Below are positions 18,492-27,600 of a DNA stretch of 64,000 nucleotides, piece by piece. Both the position numbers and the translations under genes were made by a program. The notes beneath the pieces are model-generated. The model saw nothing but the letters and a program-made list of their open reading frames with translations, was not told the DNA's origin and searched no databases. How positions within the stretch are numbered: position 1 is the stretch's first letter; every line of letters begins with the position of its first letter. This stretch comes from Myxococcus eversor (GTDB lineage: Bacteria > Myxococcota > Myxococcia > Myxococcales > Myxococcaceae), in NCBI RefSeq assembly GCF_010894455.1, contig NZ_JAAIXY010000001.1, positions 496,001-560,000 of the forward strand, read 5' to 3'.

Positions 18492-18520
18492 TTGACTCCC
18501 GCGGGGGGGTGACAGAGTAT
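18492..18520 (+). promoter_or_regulatory. Promoter of tdk and the salvage genes
   Basis: TTGACT at 18492-18497, a 17-bp spacer, and GAGTAT at 18515-18520, about 36 nt before the TTG start of tdk. Close to the sigma-70 consensus. Confidence 0.65.
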
Positions 18521-18556
18521 CCGCGCCCCTCCGCCCCCAGGCCAGGCGAGCGTCCC

Positions 18557-19156
18557 TTGCACCAATTCCCCAAAGATATCGGGTGGATAGAGGTCATTTG
18601 CGGTTCGATGTTCTCCGGCAAGACGGAGGAGTTGATCCGCCGCGTCCAGCGCGCCGTGTACGGCAAGCAGAAGGTGCAGGTGTTCAAGCCCCGCATCGAC
18701 AACCGGTACGACGAGACGCAGGTGGTGAGTCACTCGAAGCATCGGGTGACGTCCACGCCGGTGGAGCGGGCTGAAGAGATTTTTTACCGGTTGGAGCCCG
18801 ACACGCAGGTGGTGGGCATCGACGAGGTGCAGTTCTTCGGCGCCGAAGTCGTCGCGGTGGTGGAGGCGCTGGCCAACAAGGGCCTGCGCGTCATCTGCGC
18901 GGGACTGGACCAGGACTACCAGGGCCGTCCCTTCGAGCCGATGCCGCAGCTGATGGCGGTGTCGGAGTACGTGACGAAGGAGCTGGCCATCTGCGTGGTT
19001 TGCGGCAATCCGGCCAATCGCTCCCAGCGCATCGTCTCCAGTGGCGAGCGCGTGGTGGTGGGCGCGGCGGGCGCGTACGAGCCCCGCTGCCGCAAGTGTC
19101 ACGTGCCGGAGCCCACCGAGGGCACGCCGCCGCAGACGCTCGAACTGTTCGACTGA
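18557..19156 (+). CDS. tdk: Thymidine kinase
   Basis: A type II thymidine kinase of 199 residues that phosphorylates salvaged thymidine. The P-loop is GSMFSGKTEEL, the Walker B-like strand is VVGIDEVQFF, and the lasso/zinc module has CVVCG and CRKC pairs. The family N-terminus IGWIEVICGSMF fits a TTG start at 18557; longer ORF versions run into the promoter at 18492-18520. Followed after 45 nt by the upp-like gene, consistent with a salvage operon. Confidence 0.94.
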   Translation: MHQFPKDIGWIEVICGSMFSGKTEELIRRVQRAVYGKQKVQVFKPRIDNRYDETQVVSHSKHRVTSTPVERAEEIFYRLEPDTQVVGIDEVQFFGAEVVAVVEALANKGLRVICAGLDQDYQGRPFEPMPQLMAVSEYVTKELAICVVCGNPANRSQRIVSSGERVVVGAAGAYEPRCRKCHVPEPTEGTPPQTLELFD

Positions 19157-19201
19157 CGCCGTTTCGCCCGCGCGCTACAGGGCACGAGAGGAACCGACCG
19201 C

Positions 19202-20017
19202 ATGCGTGACACCCTGTACGCGAACGTGCCCTTCCGGTTGAACGAGATGACCCACCACTATGGACCCCGCGTCCACCTGGTGGGCAATCCGTTCCTGCTC
19301 TCCCAACTGGCCACCTTGTGCGCCAAGGGTGTCATCCAGCCGCAAGTGAACCGGCTGGTGGAGACGCTCTACAGCGACCTGGTGAAGACGGTGGTGAACG
19401 CGGAGTTCCCGCGGAAGATGGTCAGCCTGCCGACACGGATGATCGACTCCACCCCGCAGGGGCTCTACCAGGGCGAGGTCATCGACCCGCATGTGCGCGT
19501 GGTGACGGTGAACATCGCGCGGGCGGGCACGCTGCCGTCGCAGGTGACGTACGACCTGCTCAACGCCACGGTGGACCCGTCGGTGGTGCGGCAGGACCAC
19601 ATCATCATGAGCCGCATGATTGACGCGGCCGAGACGGTGGTGGGCTCGCAGATTGGCGGCGCGAAGATTGGCGGCGACGTGGATGACGCGCTCGTCCTCT
19701 TCCCGGACCCCATGGGGGCCACGGGCGGCAGCCTGTCTACCGCCATCAAGCTCTACAAGGAGAAGGTGCCCGGCACGCCCCGGCGCATCATCACCCTCAA
19801 CCTCATCGTCACGCCGGAGTACTTGCGGAAGATGACGACGGACCATCCGGACGTGGTCATCTACGCGCTCCGGTTGGACCGTGGGCTGTCTCCTCCAGAA
19901 GTTTTCGGCACGGCGCCGGGCGCGCTCTGGGAGAAGGAGCGCGGCCTGGATGACCGGCAGTACATCGTCCCCGGTGGCGGCGGCTTCGGGGAGATCATGA
20001 ACAACGCCTACGTGTAG
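19202..20017 (+). CDS. upp: Uracil phosphoribosyltransferase family protein
   Basis: A 271-residue type I phosphoribosyltransferase of the UPRTase family (uracil plus PRPP gives UMP). The PRPP loop is DPMGATGGSLSTAI (bacterial Upp: DPMLATGGS) and the uracil-binding tail has DDRQYIVPGGGGFGEI. It is about 60 residues longer than E. coli Upp, with an extra N-terminal part and longer C-terminal end, so it belongs to a divergent branch and specificity should be taken as likely rather than proven. It lies between tdk and hpt. Confidence 0.85.
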   Translation: MRDTLYANVPFRLNEMTHHYGPRVHLVGNPFLLSQLATLCAKGVIQPQVNRLVETLYSDLVKTVVNAEFPRKMVSLPTRMIDSTPQGLYQGEVIDPHVRVVTVNIARAGTLPSQVTYDLLNATVDPSVVRQDHIIMSRMIDAAETVVGSQIGGAKIGGDVDDALVLFPDPMGATGGSLSTAIKLYKEKVPGTPRRIITLNLIVTPEYLRKMTTDHPDVVIYALRLDRGLSPPEVFGTAPGALWEKERGLDDRQYIVPGGGGFGEIMNNAYV

Positions 20018-20030
20018 CGCGGAGGAAGCC

Positions 20031-20564
20031 TTGGCGTTCTACGAGCAGGAAGTCGGCGTCCATATTTCCGAGGAGAAGCTGCAGGCGCGCGTGCGGGAGC
20101 TGGGCGCGCAAATCACCCGGGACTACGCGGGCAAGGAGCTGACGCTCGTCTGCGTGTTGAAGGGCTCCACGTTCTTCGCCATGGACCTGGCGCGGGCGGT
20201 GGACCTGCCGTTGACCCTGGAGTTCCTGGGCGTGTCCAGCTACCAGGGCGGCACGGAGACGACGGGCGAGGTGCGCATCACCACCGACGTCAGCAAGCCG
20301 ATGGCGGGCAAGCACCTGCTCATCATCGAGGACATCATCGACACGGGGCTCACCATGAGCTTCCTGTTGGAGAACCTGCGGGCCCGGCACCCGGCGTCGC
20401 TGAAGCTGTGCTCGCTGTTGGAGAAGCCGGCGCGGGCGCGGACGAAGATCGACATCGACTACAAGGGCTTCGTCATCGAGGACCTGTTCGTCGTCGGCTA
20501 CGGGCTGGACTTCGGGGAGAAGTACCGGAACGTGCCATTCATTGGCGTGATGAAGGGCAAGTAG
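20031..20564 (+). CDS. hpt: Hypoxanthine phosphoribosyltransferase
   Basis: A 177-residue HPRT that converts hypoxanthine (and often guanine) to the nucleotide with PRPP. Motifs are LTLVCVLKGSTFFAMDLARA, the PRPP loop LLIIEDIIDTGLTMSFL, and the C-terminal VVGYGLDFGEKYRNVPFIG. The TTG at 20031 has GGAGGA 4-5 nt upstream. It closes the tdk-upp-hpt salvage cluster, 13 nt behind the upp-like gene. Confidence 0.96.
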   Translation: MAFYEQEVGVHISEEKLQARVRELGAQITRDYAGKELTLVCVLKGSTFFAMDLARAVDLPLTLEFLGVSSYQGGTETTGEVRITTDVSKPMAGKHLLIIEDIIDTGLTMSFLLENLRARHPASLKLCSLLEKPARARTKIDIDYKGFVIEDLFVVGYGLDFGEKYRNVPFIGVMKGK

Positions 20565-20586
20565 CCCCCGAGTCGCCCCCGGCCGC

Positions 20587-20610
20587 GCGGGAAGTGGGTC
20601 GCCTTCCCGC
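20587..20610 (+). terminator. Hairpin after hpt
   Basis: A perfect 8-bp stem, GCGGGAAG/CTTCCCGC, with an 8-base loop, 22 nt past the hpt stop. No U-run follows. The 250 nt between it and the aquaporin gene show no other gene. Confidence 0.45.
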
Positions 20611-20859
20611 CGGCTCGTGAATCAAGGGTGGCGGAGTATCGAGCGCCTTGCGTGGATGCCGCTCTCCAGGCGTGGAGCGCGGTTTCCCGTTGTCGTCGGC
20701 CCGGGCATGCGCAGCGTCCCAAGTGGGACTGTTTGCGCCGCGAGGCGCCGGACGCGAGTGCTCGTGTCCTGGTGCGTGCGGCGGGAGAGAGTGCGCATGC
20801 GTTCAGCGACAGACAAGAGACTCCCCGCCGCATCAGCGGCCGGGGGCATCAATGATGGG

Positions 20860-21627
20860 ATGCGGCGGTACATGGCGGAGTTCATCGGGACGTTCGTCCT
20901 GGTGCTCGGCGGCGTGGGAGCGGCCGTGCTGGCGGGGGACCGCATCGGTTTCCTGGGCGTGTCGTTCGCCTTCGGCCTCTCGCTCCTGGCCATGGTGTAT
21001 GCGATTGGGCCCATCTCCGGCTGCCACGTGAATCCAGCGGTGACAGTGGGCTTGTCGCTGGCGGGCAAGTTCGAGAACAAGCACATCCTGGGCTACATCG
21101 TCGCGCAGTGTCTGGGGGCCGTGCTGGCGGCGGGCGTGGTGCTGCTCATCGCCAAGGGCGTACCGGGCGGCTACCAGGCGTCGGTGGCGGGGCTGGGCTC
21201 GAACGGGTACGGCATCGCCTCACCGGAGGGCTATGGCGCGGGGGCGGCGTTCCTCGCGGAAGTCATGCTCACCTTCCTGCTCGTGTTGACGGTGCTGGGC
21301 GCGACGGACGCGAAGGCGCCGGTGGGCTTCGCCGGCCTCGCGATTGGTCTGGTGCTGACGCTCATCCACCTGGTGGGCATCCCCGTGACGAACACGTCCG
21401 TGAATCCGGCGCGCAGCCTGGGGCCGGCGGTGTTCGCGGGTGGGCAGGCGCTCGGGCAGTTGTGGATGTTCATCATCGCGCCGCTGTTGGGCGCGGGGCT
21501 GGCGGCGGCGGTGTACCGCACCGTGTTCAGCCCGGCGGGCGCCATCACCGCTCGCACGGCCGAGCGCTCGCTGGATGTCGAGCGCAAGGAGCGTGTCGCT
21601 CAGGACCACACCCGCTCGCCGGTGTAG
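20860..21627 (+). CDS. aqpZ: Aquaporin (MIP family)
   Basis: A 255-residue MIP channel with six membrane helices. Both half-helix motifs are intact: CHVNPAVTVG in the first half and SVNPARSLG in the second. The opening RRYMAEFIGTFVLVLGG is standard for AqpZ-like water channels. The Cys before the first NPA loop (SGCHVNPA) and Arg after the second suggest a water-selective filter. The ATG at 20860 matches the family; the frame is open to 20617 but upstream codons look non-native. The ~35-residue charged C-terminal tail is cytosolic. Alone in its unit. Confidence 0.9.
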   Translation: MRRYMAEFIGTFVLVLGGVGAAVLAGDRIGFLGVSFAFGLSLLAMVYAIGPISGCHVNPAVTVGLSLAGKFENKHILGYIVAQCLGAVLAAGVVLLIAKGVPGGYQASVAGLGSNGYGIASPEGYGAGAAFLAEVMLTFLLVLTVLGATDAKAPVGFAGLAIGLVLTLIHLVGIPVTNTSVNPARSLGPAVFAGGQALGQLWMFIIAPLLGAGLAAAVYRTVFSPAGAITARTAERSLDVERKERVAQDHTRSPV

Positions 21628-21707
21628 GGACCAGGGCATCTGCTTCGCGTGGACGGGCCTCGCTCACCAGAGCAGGGCTCGTCGCGCGAGGGCCCCCTGT
21701 TGGTGAC

Positions 21708-21736
21708 TTTCGTGGGGGGGCTTCCGGGGATATACG
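21708..21736 (+). promoter_or_regulatory. Possible promoter of the LysE-family gene
   Basis: TATACG at 21731-21736 with a weak -35, TTTCGT at 21708-21713, and a 17-bp spacer. It is 45 nt before the ATG at 21781. Confidence 0.35.
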
Positions 21737-21780
21737 AGGGGTGGGAAGGGGCCGTGCCTTCCCGACGAAAGCCCTTCGAC

Positions 21781-22413
21781 ATGCTCTTCGAGCCGACGCG
21801 CCTGGTGGCTTTTCTTCTCGCGGGACTGGCCCTCAACCTCACGCCAGGGCCCGACACGATGTATGTGCTGGCCAGGAGCATGGGACAGGGTCGCGCCGCG
21901 GGCTTCGTCTCCGCGCTGGGCATCTGCGTCGGCTGCCTGTTCCACATCGCGGCGGCGGCCTTGGGACTGTCGGCGCTGCTGGCGACCTCGGCCATGGCCT
22001 TCCTGGTGGTGAAGTGGGTGGGCGCGCTCTACCTCGTGTGGCTGGGCGTGCGGATGCTGCTCAGCAAACAAGGGCCGGAGGCGGTGCGGGGACTGCAGCC
22101 CGCGAGCCTGTGGCGAATCTTCCGCGACGGTGTCGTCACCAACGTGCTGAACCCGAAGGTGGCCTTGTTCTTCCTGGCCTTCCTGCCGCAGTTCGTGGAC
22201 CCGACGCGAGGCTCCCCGGGCCTGCAGTTCGTCCTGCTCGGGCTCTTGTTCGACGTGACGGGGACCTTGTGGCTCGCGTTCCTCGCGGGCGTGGCGGGCG
22301 CGTTCGGAGGCTGGCTGCGGCGCAACCCGCGCTTCGCTGCGTGGCAGCAGCGGGTGACGGGGGGCGTCTTCGTCGCGCTGGGCGCACGGCTGGCGCTCCA
22401 GGAGCGCTCCTAG
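21781..22413 (+). CDS. LysE/RhtB family amino-acid exporter
   Basis: A 210-residue inner-membrane exporter with about six helices. The LysE/RhtB signature is at the N-terminus: LALNLTPGPDTMYVLARSMGQG, followed by GFVSALGICVGCLFH. The middle has GVVTNVLNPKVALFFLAFLPQF, also diagnostic. The family exports amino acids or homoserine lactones; the substrate cannot be told. The ATG at 21781 is the family start. No regulator gene is adjacent. Convergent with the M50-like gene. Confidence 0.9.
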   Translation: MLFEPTRLVAFLLAGLALNLTPGPDTMYVLARSMGQGRAAGFVSALGICVGCLFHIAAAALGLSALLATSAMAFLVVKWVGALYLVWLGVRMLLSKQGPEAVRGLQPASLWRIFRDGVVTNVLNPKVALFFLAFLPQFVDPTRGSPGLQFVLLGLLFDVTGTLWLAFLAGVAGAFGGWLRRNPRFAAWQQRVTGGVFVALGARLALQERS

Positions 22414-22433
22414 CCGGCGCCACGTCGCTGCCT

Positions 22434-23108
22434 TCAGCGGAAGATGGCGGCGCCGAACAGGTAGAGGGAGTAGCCGACCCAGGGCAGGAGCACGAGCAGC
22501 GTCACGAAGTTCAGGCCCGCGGCCCAGACGGGGAGACGCGAGCGCTGGTGCCGCCAGGGGAGCGCGAGCAGCGAGCCCCCCGCGAGGATGGGCATGGGCA
22601 ACAGGTTGATGGCGGCCACCTTGGCGCTCGCAAGGCCCCAGGCGCGGAGCAGTTCTCCGTCGCGCAGCAGGGCGACGAAGCCGTCGATGCGGCCGGGGAG
22701 TCTCGAGTACTGGAAGGGGACGGTGAAGCCGGTGAAGAACTGGCGCAGTCCCTCGCCGGCGCCGAGGCACGCCATGGCGACCCCGACGAGGAGGGCCCAG
22801 GGCAGGAGGATGGTGGCCATGTGCAAGACGACGTGGAGCCGGTGGAGGCGGTTCTCCACGGGGGCCTCCGTGGATGCATCGTCTGGCGGTCCGTCGAAGC
22901 GCACGGCGCTGACCAGGGGGATGAGCGGATGCACGGCCCACTGGATGCCGCCCAGTGACAACGTGATGAGGCGAGGGCCAGCGCCCAGCTTCACCAGGGT
23001 GGGCCTGACGCCGAACGAGCTGGCCACCGCCGCCTGACTCAAGGCCCAGAGGGCGGTGACGGCGTAGGCGAGCATCCAGAGCCAGAAGAGCAGGGCGGCA
23101 CGTTCCAT
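22434..23108 (-). CDS. Peptidase M50 (site-2 protease)-like membrane protein lacking the zinc site
   Basis: A 224-residue membrane protein with four or five helices. The layout follows M50 intramembrane proteases: a first helix ending LSQAAVASSFGVRPTLVKLG where active enzymes have HExxH-ARLFGVRV..IGFG, and a later NLLPMPILAGG where they have NLLPIPPLDGG. Thus the HExxH and the third zinc ligand Asp are all replaced, and proteolysis is not expected. It could be a pseudoprotease that binds substrates or is structural. The resemblance is my reading of motifs; confidence in the fold is moderate. Confidence 0.6.
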   Translation of the reverse strand: MERAALLFWLWMLAYAVTALWALSQAAVASSFGVRPTLVKLGAGPRLITLSLGGIQWAVHPLIPLVSAVRFDGPPDDASTEAPVENRLHRLHVVLHMATILLPWALLVGVAMACLGAGEGLRQFFTGFTVPFQYSRLPGRIDGFVALLRDGELLRAWGLASAKVAAINLLPMPILAGGSLLALPWRHQRSRLPVWAAGLNFVTLLVLLPWVGYSLYLFGAAIFR

Positions 23109-23160
23109 GGGCGTGCCCCCTGTCTATCACGTGGCGCTGGAGGGGTTCACCGCGCCGGGG

Positions 23161-24570
23161 TCAGCGGCAGGGGCTGGAGATGTCCGTCGCACTCACCAGG
23201 TTGATGCTGATGGAATTGCTCCCCGAGCGAGTGGGATAGGCAATCCTGTGGTTGCGCCCGGTTCCCTTGGGATTCGCGAACGCCGCGAGCCGGTAGGTCA
23301 GCGCTTCCCTGAAGGTCACGCTGGGGTTGGAGGCCACCACGCTTGCGCTGAAGCGCCAGGCCGAGACGGTCTCGATGGTGAAGGAGCTGCGGGCCAGCGA
23401 GGACAAGGTCTTGACCCGACCGCCGTAGCCGCCGTCGTACATCATGGACCACCACCGACCGAAGTCCTCGGGCGGGTCGTTCTGGGAGTTCCAGAAGTCG
23501 CGGTGGTGGACGCGCCACCGTGCGACACCGGAGCTGTTGCTGCTCTGGTTCAGGAGCGCCCAGGCCTCGATGGAGCGTGCTGTCGGGCCGTGCGCCGCGG
23601 ACCAGTAGTTCGGGACGCAGCTCCCCTCCTGGACGTACTTCACATGCAGGGGCATGGAGATCTGCGCGCCGACTCCCGGGCCATTGGTGGTCCCCGGGCT
23701 GCTGTTGAGCAACGCCACGTTGCGGTTGTTGGTGCACTCTGTATGCAGGTCGAACTGCCAGAAGCCCTTGGCATTGTCGACATTCACCATGAACGTGCCG
23801 GGGCTGAAGGTGGCTTCTTGGACGCGGATGACGACGTAGTCGACGCTCGTCTTGCCATTCTCCCGGTACACGTAGAACGAGCTGGTGAAGCCATACTCGA
23901 TGTCCTGGGTTCTTCCGCTCGCAGCCGCCCAGTCGTCGTAGTTGGTCAGGCGCGAGCTGAAACTCCCGTTCAGCGTTCTCATCCCATACATGACGCCCGA
24001 GGGAGGAATCAGCCCAGGGCCTCCCACCGAGCGCGGGGTACGTGTCCGGTGCGATTCGAGCAGCGAAGCCCAGTCGCGTCGCGGGCCCTCTTCGTCGCGC
24101 GCGAGGACAGGCGGTCTGGCTTGGGTGGCCGCCGATGGCCTTCCAGTGGAGGGCGCTCCGTCGCCATCACCCCCTTCCTGGACCTGAGCGTCTTCGACGT
24201 GCTCCGCGCCACCGAGAGCGGTGATGGAGTAGCAGGAGGGGGTGGCGGCGGCCATGTCACGTGAAATCATCAGGGCCGTGGCCTCGCCGTCGACCTGGCA
24301 CCCGACGATGCCCGAAAGCGCCTGGTGGGCCGCTGCGTCGGGATGGCTGAGCACCAGCATCTTTCCCGCGTCCAGGGCGGTGCGCAGCAGGGACTCGTAC
24401 TGGTCGGGCTTCGTCGTCGCGCAATCGACCCAGAGGACCTCGGCGTGCTCCAAGCCGTCCTTGGCGTTCTTGACGGAGACCTCACCCACGTCCTTCAGCG
24501 CGTTGAAGTCCTTTCCTGTCGCGGCCCCGGTGAAGAGGATTCTTGGTTTCGTCCGTGTCGTCGATTCCAT
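23161..24570 (-). CDS. Two-part protein of unknown function beside the RHS gene
   Basis: A 469-residue protein I do not recognise. Residues 1-115 look like a small alpha/beta domain (KPRILFTGAATGKDF, AEVLWVDCATTKPDQYESLL, KMLVLSHPDAAAHQALSGI). A Pro/Arg/Gly-rich linker of about 125-180 follows. Residues 185-469 are beta-rich, aromatic and Asn/Ser-rich, with DDWAAASG, WRVHHRDFWNSQNDPPEDF and MYDGGYGG, and might be a secreted beta-sandwich or pore-forming-toxin-like fold; leukocidin-type proteins are a weak possibility. No signal peptide is present. The ATG at 24570 has GGAGG about 10 nt upstream. It lies 94 nt downstream of the RHS gene on the same strand, so it may be co-transcribed and functionally linked. 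Confidence 0.65.
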   Translation of the reverse strand: MESTTRTKPRILFTGAATGKDFNALKDVGEVSVKNAKDGLEHAEVLWVDCATTKPDQYESLLRTALDAGKMLVLSHPDAAAHQALSGIVGCQVDGEATALMISRDMAAATPSCYSITALGGAEHVEDAQVQEGGDGDGAPSTGRPSAATQARPPVLARDEEGPRRDWASLLESHRTRTPRSVGGPGLIPPSGVMYGMRTLNGSFSSRLTNYDDWAAASGRTQDIEYGFTSSFYVYRENGKTSVDYVVIRVQEATFSPGTFMVNVDNAKGFWQFDLHTECTNNRNVALLNSSPGTTNGPGVGAQISMPLHVKYVQEGSCVPNYWSAAHGPTARSIEAWALLNQSSNSSGVARWRVHHRDFWNSQNDPPEDFGRWWSMMYDGGYGGRVKTLSSLARSSFTIETVSAWRFSASVVASNPSVTFREALTYRLAAFANPKGTGRNHRIAYPTRSGSNSISINLVSATDISSPCR

Positions 24571-24664
24571 ATGTGCATGTCCTCCACGTCGTGAAACTGC
24601 AACCAGGCCCCGACGGTCCACCCGCCGTGGCCACAACAGGCTCAGCGAATGACGTCCGTCGGGT

Positions 24665-27600
24665 TCACTTCATCCCGGGCAGGAGGAACTGCTCCGCGTG
24701 CAGGTAGCTGAACGTGTACCCGAGCGACGTGCCGAAGGTTCCCCCCAGCGTGAGCGCGACGAGCTTGCGCATGCCCTCCATTTCGAGCTGCATCGTCGGC
24801 CCTCCCGCGACGTTGTAGGACGCCCGGCGCAGGCCATCCGCCAGGCCATCCAGGTCATCCAGCGAGCGGGCCACGCGGCTGAGCGCGGCCTTGCCGCCAG
24901 AGGCCACCACGCTGCCCAGCGCCCCCGCCGCGCCGCCGAACACCGCGGCGAACGTGAGGTCCGCGCCCAGGGGCGCGCCCGCCACGGCGTTGCCAATCAC
25001 CTGGCTGGCCATGCCGGACACCACGCCGCCAATCAGGTCCGTGCCCGCCCTCAGTCCAACGTTGAGCAGGCTCCGGCTCGCGAGGTTGAGCCCTGTCGCC
25101 GCCAGCTCCCCCACCGCCGAGAAGCCTCCGGCGATGGCGCCCGCCGCCGCGCCGATGCCCACCTGGGCTCCCCAGTCCGCCCAGCTGAACTCCTTGCCGG
25201 TGGCGTTGGTGCTGATGTTGTACGCGAGCCCTCCCAGGCCCGCGCCCACCAGCCCTCCCACCGCCATGCCCACGGCGAACGCGGCGACTCCCTGCATGCC
25301 CGGGACGAACGACAGCGCGATGCCTCCGGCGATGAGCGCGATGTCCACCGCGTAGGAGACAATCTGCTCCCAATTCTTGGAGAACCAGTCGGGCAGCGTG
25401 TTGGTGAAGAAGTTCTTGATGCTGCCGAACAGGCCGAAGCCCGACGGGTCGATGAGCGTCATCGGGTCATTGAGGACGTAGGCGTAGCGGTTGTACGCCC
25501 CCATGTGGTCCTCGGGCGCGCCGAGCTGCGTGTCGGCGGTGATGAAGCCTCCCAGGAGCGGGCTGTAGTAGCGCGAGGACGCGTAGTAGAGCCCGGTGCT
25601 GTCCAGCTCCAGCCCGGAGTACTTCCGCCGGAAGTCGTCGCTGCCCGAGCGCAGGCGTGGCGTTCCGAACGGGTCGTAATCCATGGCGCTCGCCACCTGA
25701 CCCCGCTCGTCCGTCACCAGCGTGGTGCTGCGCGTGTTGTTGACGTGGAAGTAGCGGGTGCCCGGTGCCGGCACTCCCGTCTGTCCTCCGGGAGATGTGC
25801 CCGACTCCACGACGGTGACGGACGCGACGAGCTGCTCGCCATCCATCAGGTAGCGCGTGTGCTGGCGCGCGCCATTGGAGAAGGCCACCACCTCGTAGCA
25901 GGGCGCGACGTAGTACGTGGTGAGGTCAGGCTCCGCCTTCTTCAGCCGCCGTCCGTCCTGGTCATAGGAGAAGCGCACCTCGCCCACCTGCTGGAGCCGG
26001 CGCTCGCCGTCGTAGCCGAAGTGGGTGGTGAGGCCCTGGTAGCGCAGCTCGACGAGGCTGCCGTTGGCGTCGTAGCGCGTGTGCAGCGCGTCCGAGCTGG
26101 AGGGGGAGAAGCCGCCAGAGATTTGATGGCCCGTGCGCTCCAGCGTGAGGCCCGCCTTGCGCGTGAGGCTGCAGGCGCCGTCATAGGCATACTCCTGAAG
26201 CCCGTAACCGCCGCCCTGCGCCTTCAGCAACTGGCCCAGGGTGTCGTAGGTGAACGTCTGGTTCTGGGGAGCCTCCAGCCTGTCTCGGATTGCGCCCACC
26301 TGCCAGAAGGCATCCCACTCCAGGGTGCTCGCCGCCACGGGCCGCTCGTCCTGGCTGAAGACATCCTGGGTCAACAGGTGGCCGTCCGGCGTGTACGTCC
26401 AGGCCGTCCTCACGCCATTGCCATACCGGGCCACCGCTGGAGCGCCGGTGGGGGTGAAGTCAGACTGGACCAGGTGCTCCTTGGCGCCCTCGGTCATCTT
26501 GAGCAGGCGTTGGAGCGCGTCGCGGTGGTAGAGCACCTCCGTCCGGGCGGCGTCCGGATAGACGATGCGGGAGAGCAGCCGCGTGGGCGTGAAGTCCTGG
26601 CCCAGCACGTACGTCGTGCCCTCCAGCGTCAGCTTCACGGACGTGGTGTTGCCCTCCGTGTCATGGCCATACACATACGCCGTCCCGTCGGGCAACTGGA
26701 CTCCCGTCAGGAGCCCGAGCGAGTGGGGACTGCTCTGGTCATCGTAGGTGTAGTCCGTCCGCTCGCTGCCCACCTGCTTCGACACCATGCGCCGGAGCGC
26801 GTCGTGCCGGAAGGTCGTCACCAGTCCGGCGCCATCGGTGTGGGTCCACTGCCGTTGCTCGTCCTGGTACGCGTAGCTCTCCCGCGTGAAGGTGGTGCTG
26901 CCCGAGCGGGTGGTGATGGCGGAGTGCCGGTCCAGGCCGTCGTAGGAGAACGTGGTGTCCACCTTGGGGTCCGTCGCGCTCAAGCGTCGGCCCGCGGCGT
27001 CGTAGGTGAAGCGGGTGGTGTTGCCCCGGCTGTCCTGCAGCTCCTCCAGGCACTGCGCGTCTCCATGGAAGCCGTGGGTCAGCGTCCGGGTGCGTGGCTC
27101 CGGGGACGTGGCGCCCTCGGTGAGCACGACGCGGTTGGCGCGCGGGTACTCGTAGGCGGTGACGTTGGGGGAGGTGCCCGCGCCGGACGTCTCACGGCGC
27201 ACCACGCGCTCGTATTCGTCGTAGGACAGGGCCTGGGCCCGCTTGGGCGTATCTCCGCTGAAGTAGGGGAGCGACTGCTCCACGGGCTGGTCATGCGCGT
27301 CCAGCGCCGTGTCCTCCAGGATGGCGCGGCCCACGAGTCCGCCGCTCTCCATGCCCTGGTTCACCGTTCGCGTGACGCGGCCGAAACCGTCCACGTACTC
27401 CGTCCTCACCGCCCAGACGTCGCGATTCCACTCCTGGCGCGTCAGCGTCTTGCGGTGCTTGCCGGTGGCGTCCTGGCCGCGCTGGAAGCGCATGGTCGCC
27501 ACGAGCGAGCCTCCCGGCCCCACGCGCTGGGTTTCCACGGGGCGGCCCAGCCCGTCATGCTGGTGGACCTCCCTGCCGCCATTGGGTTGCGTCTGGGAGA

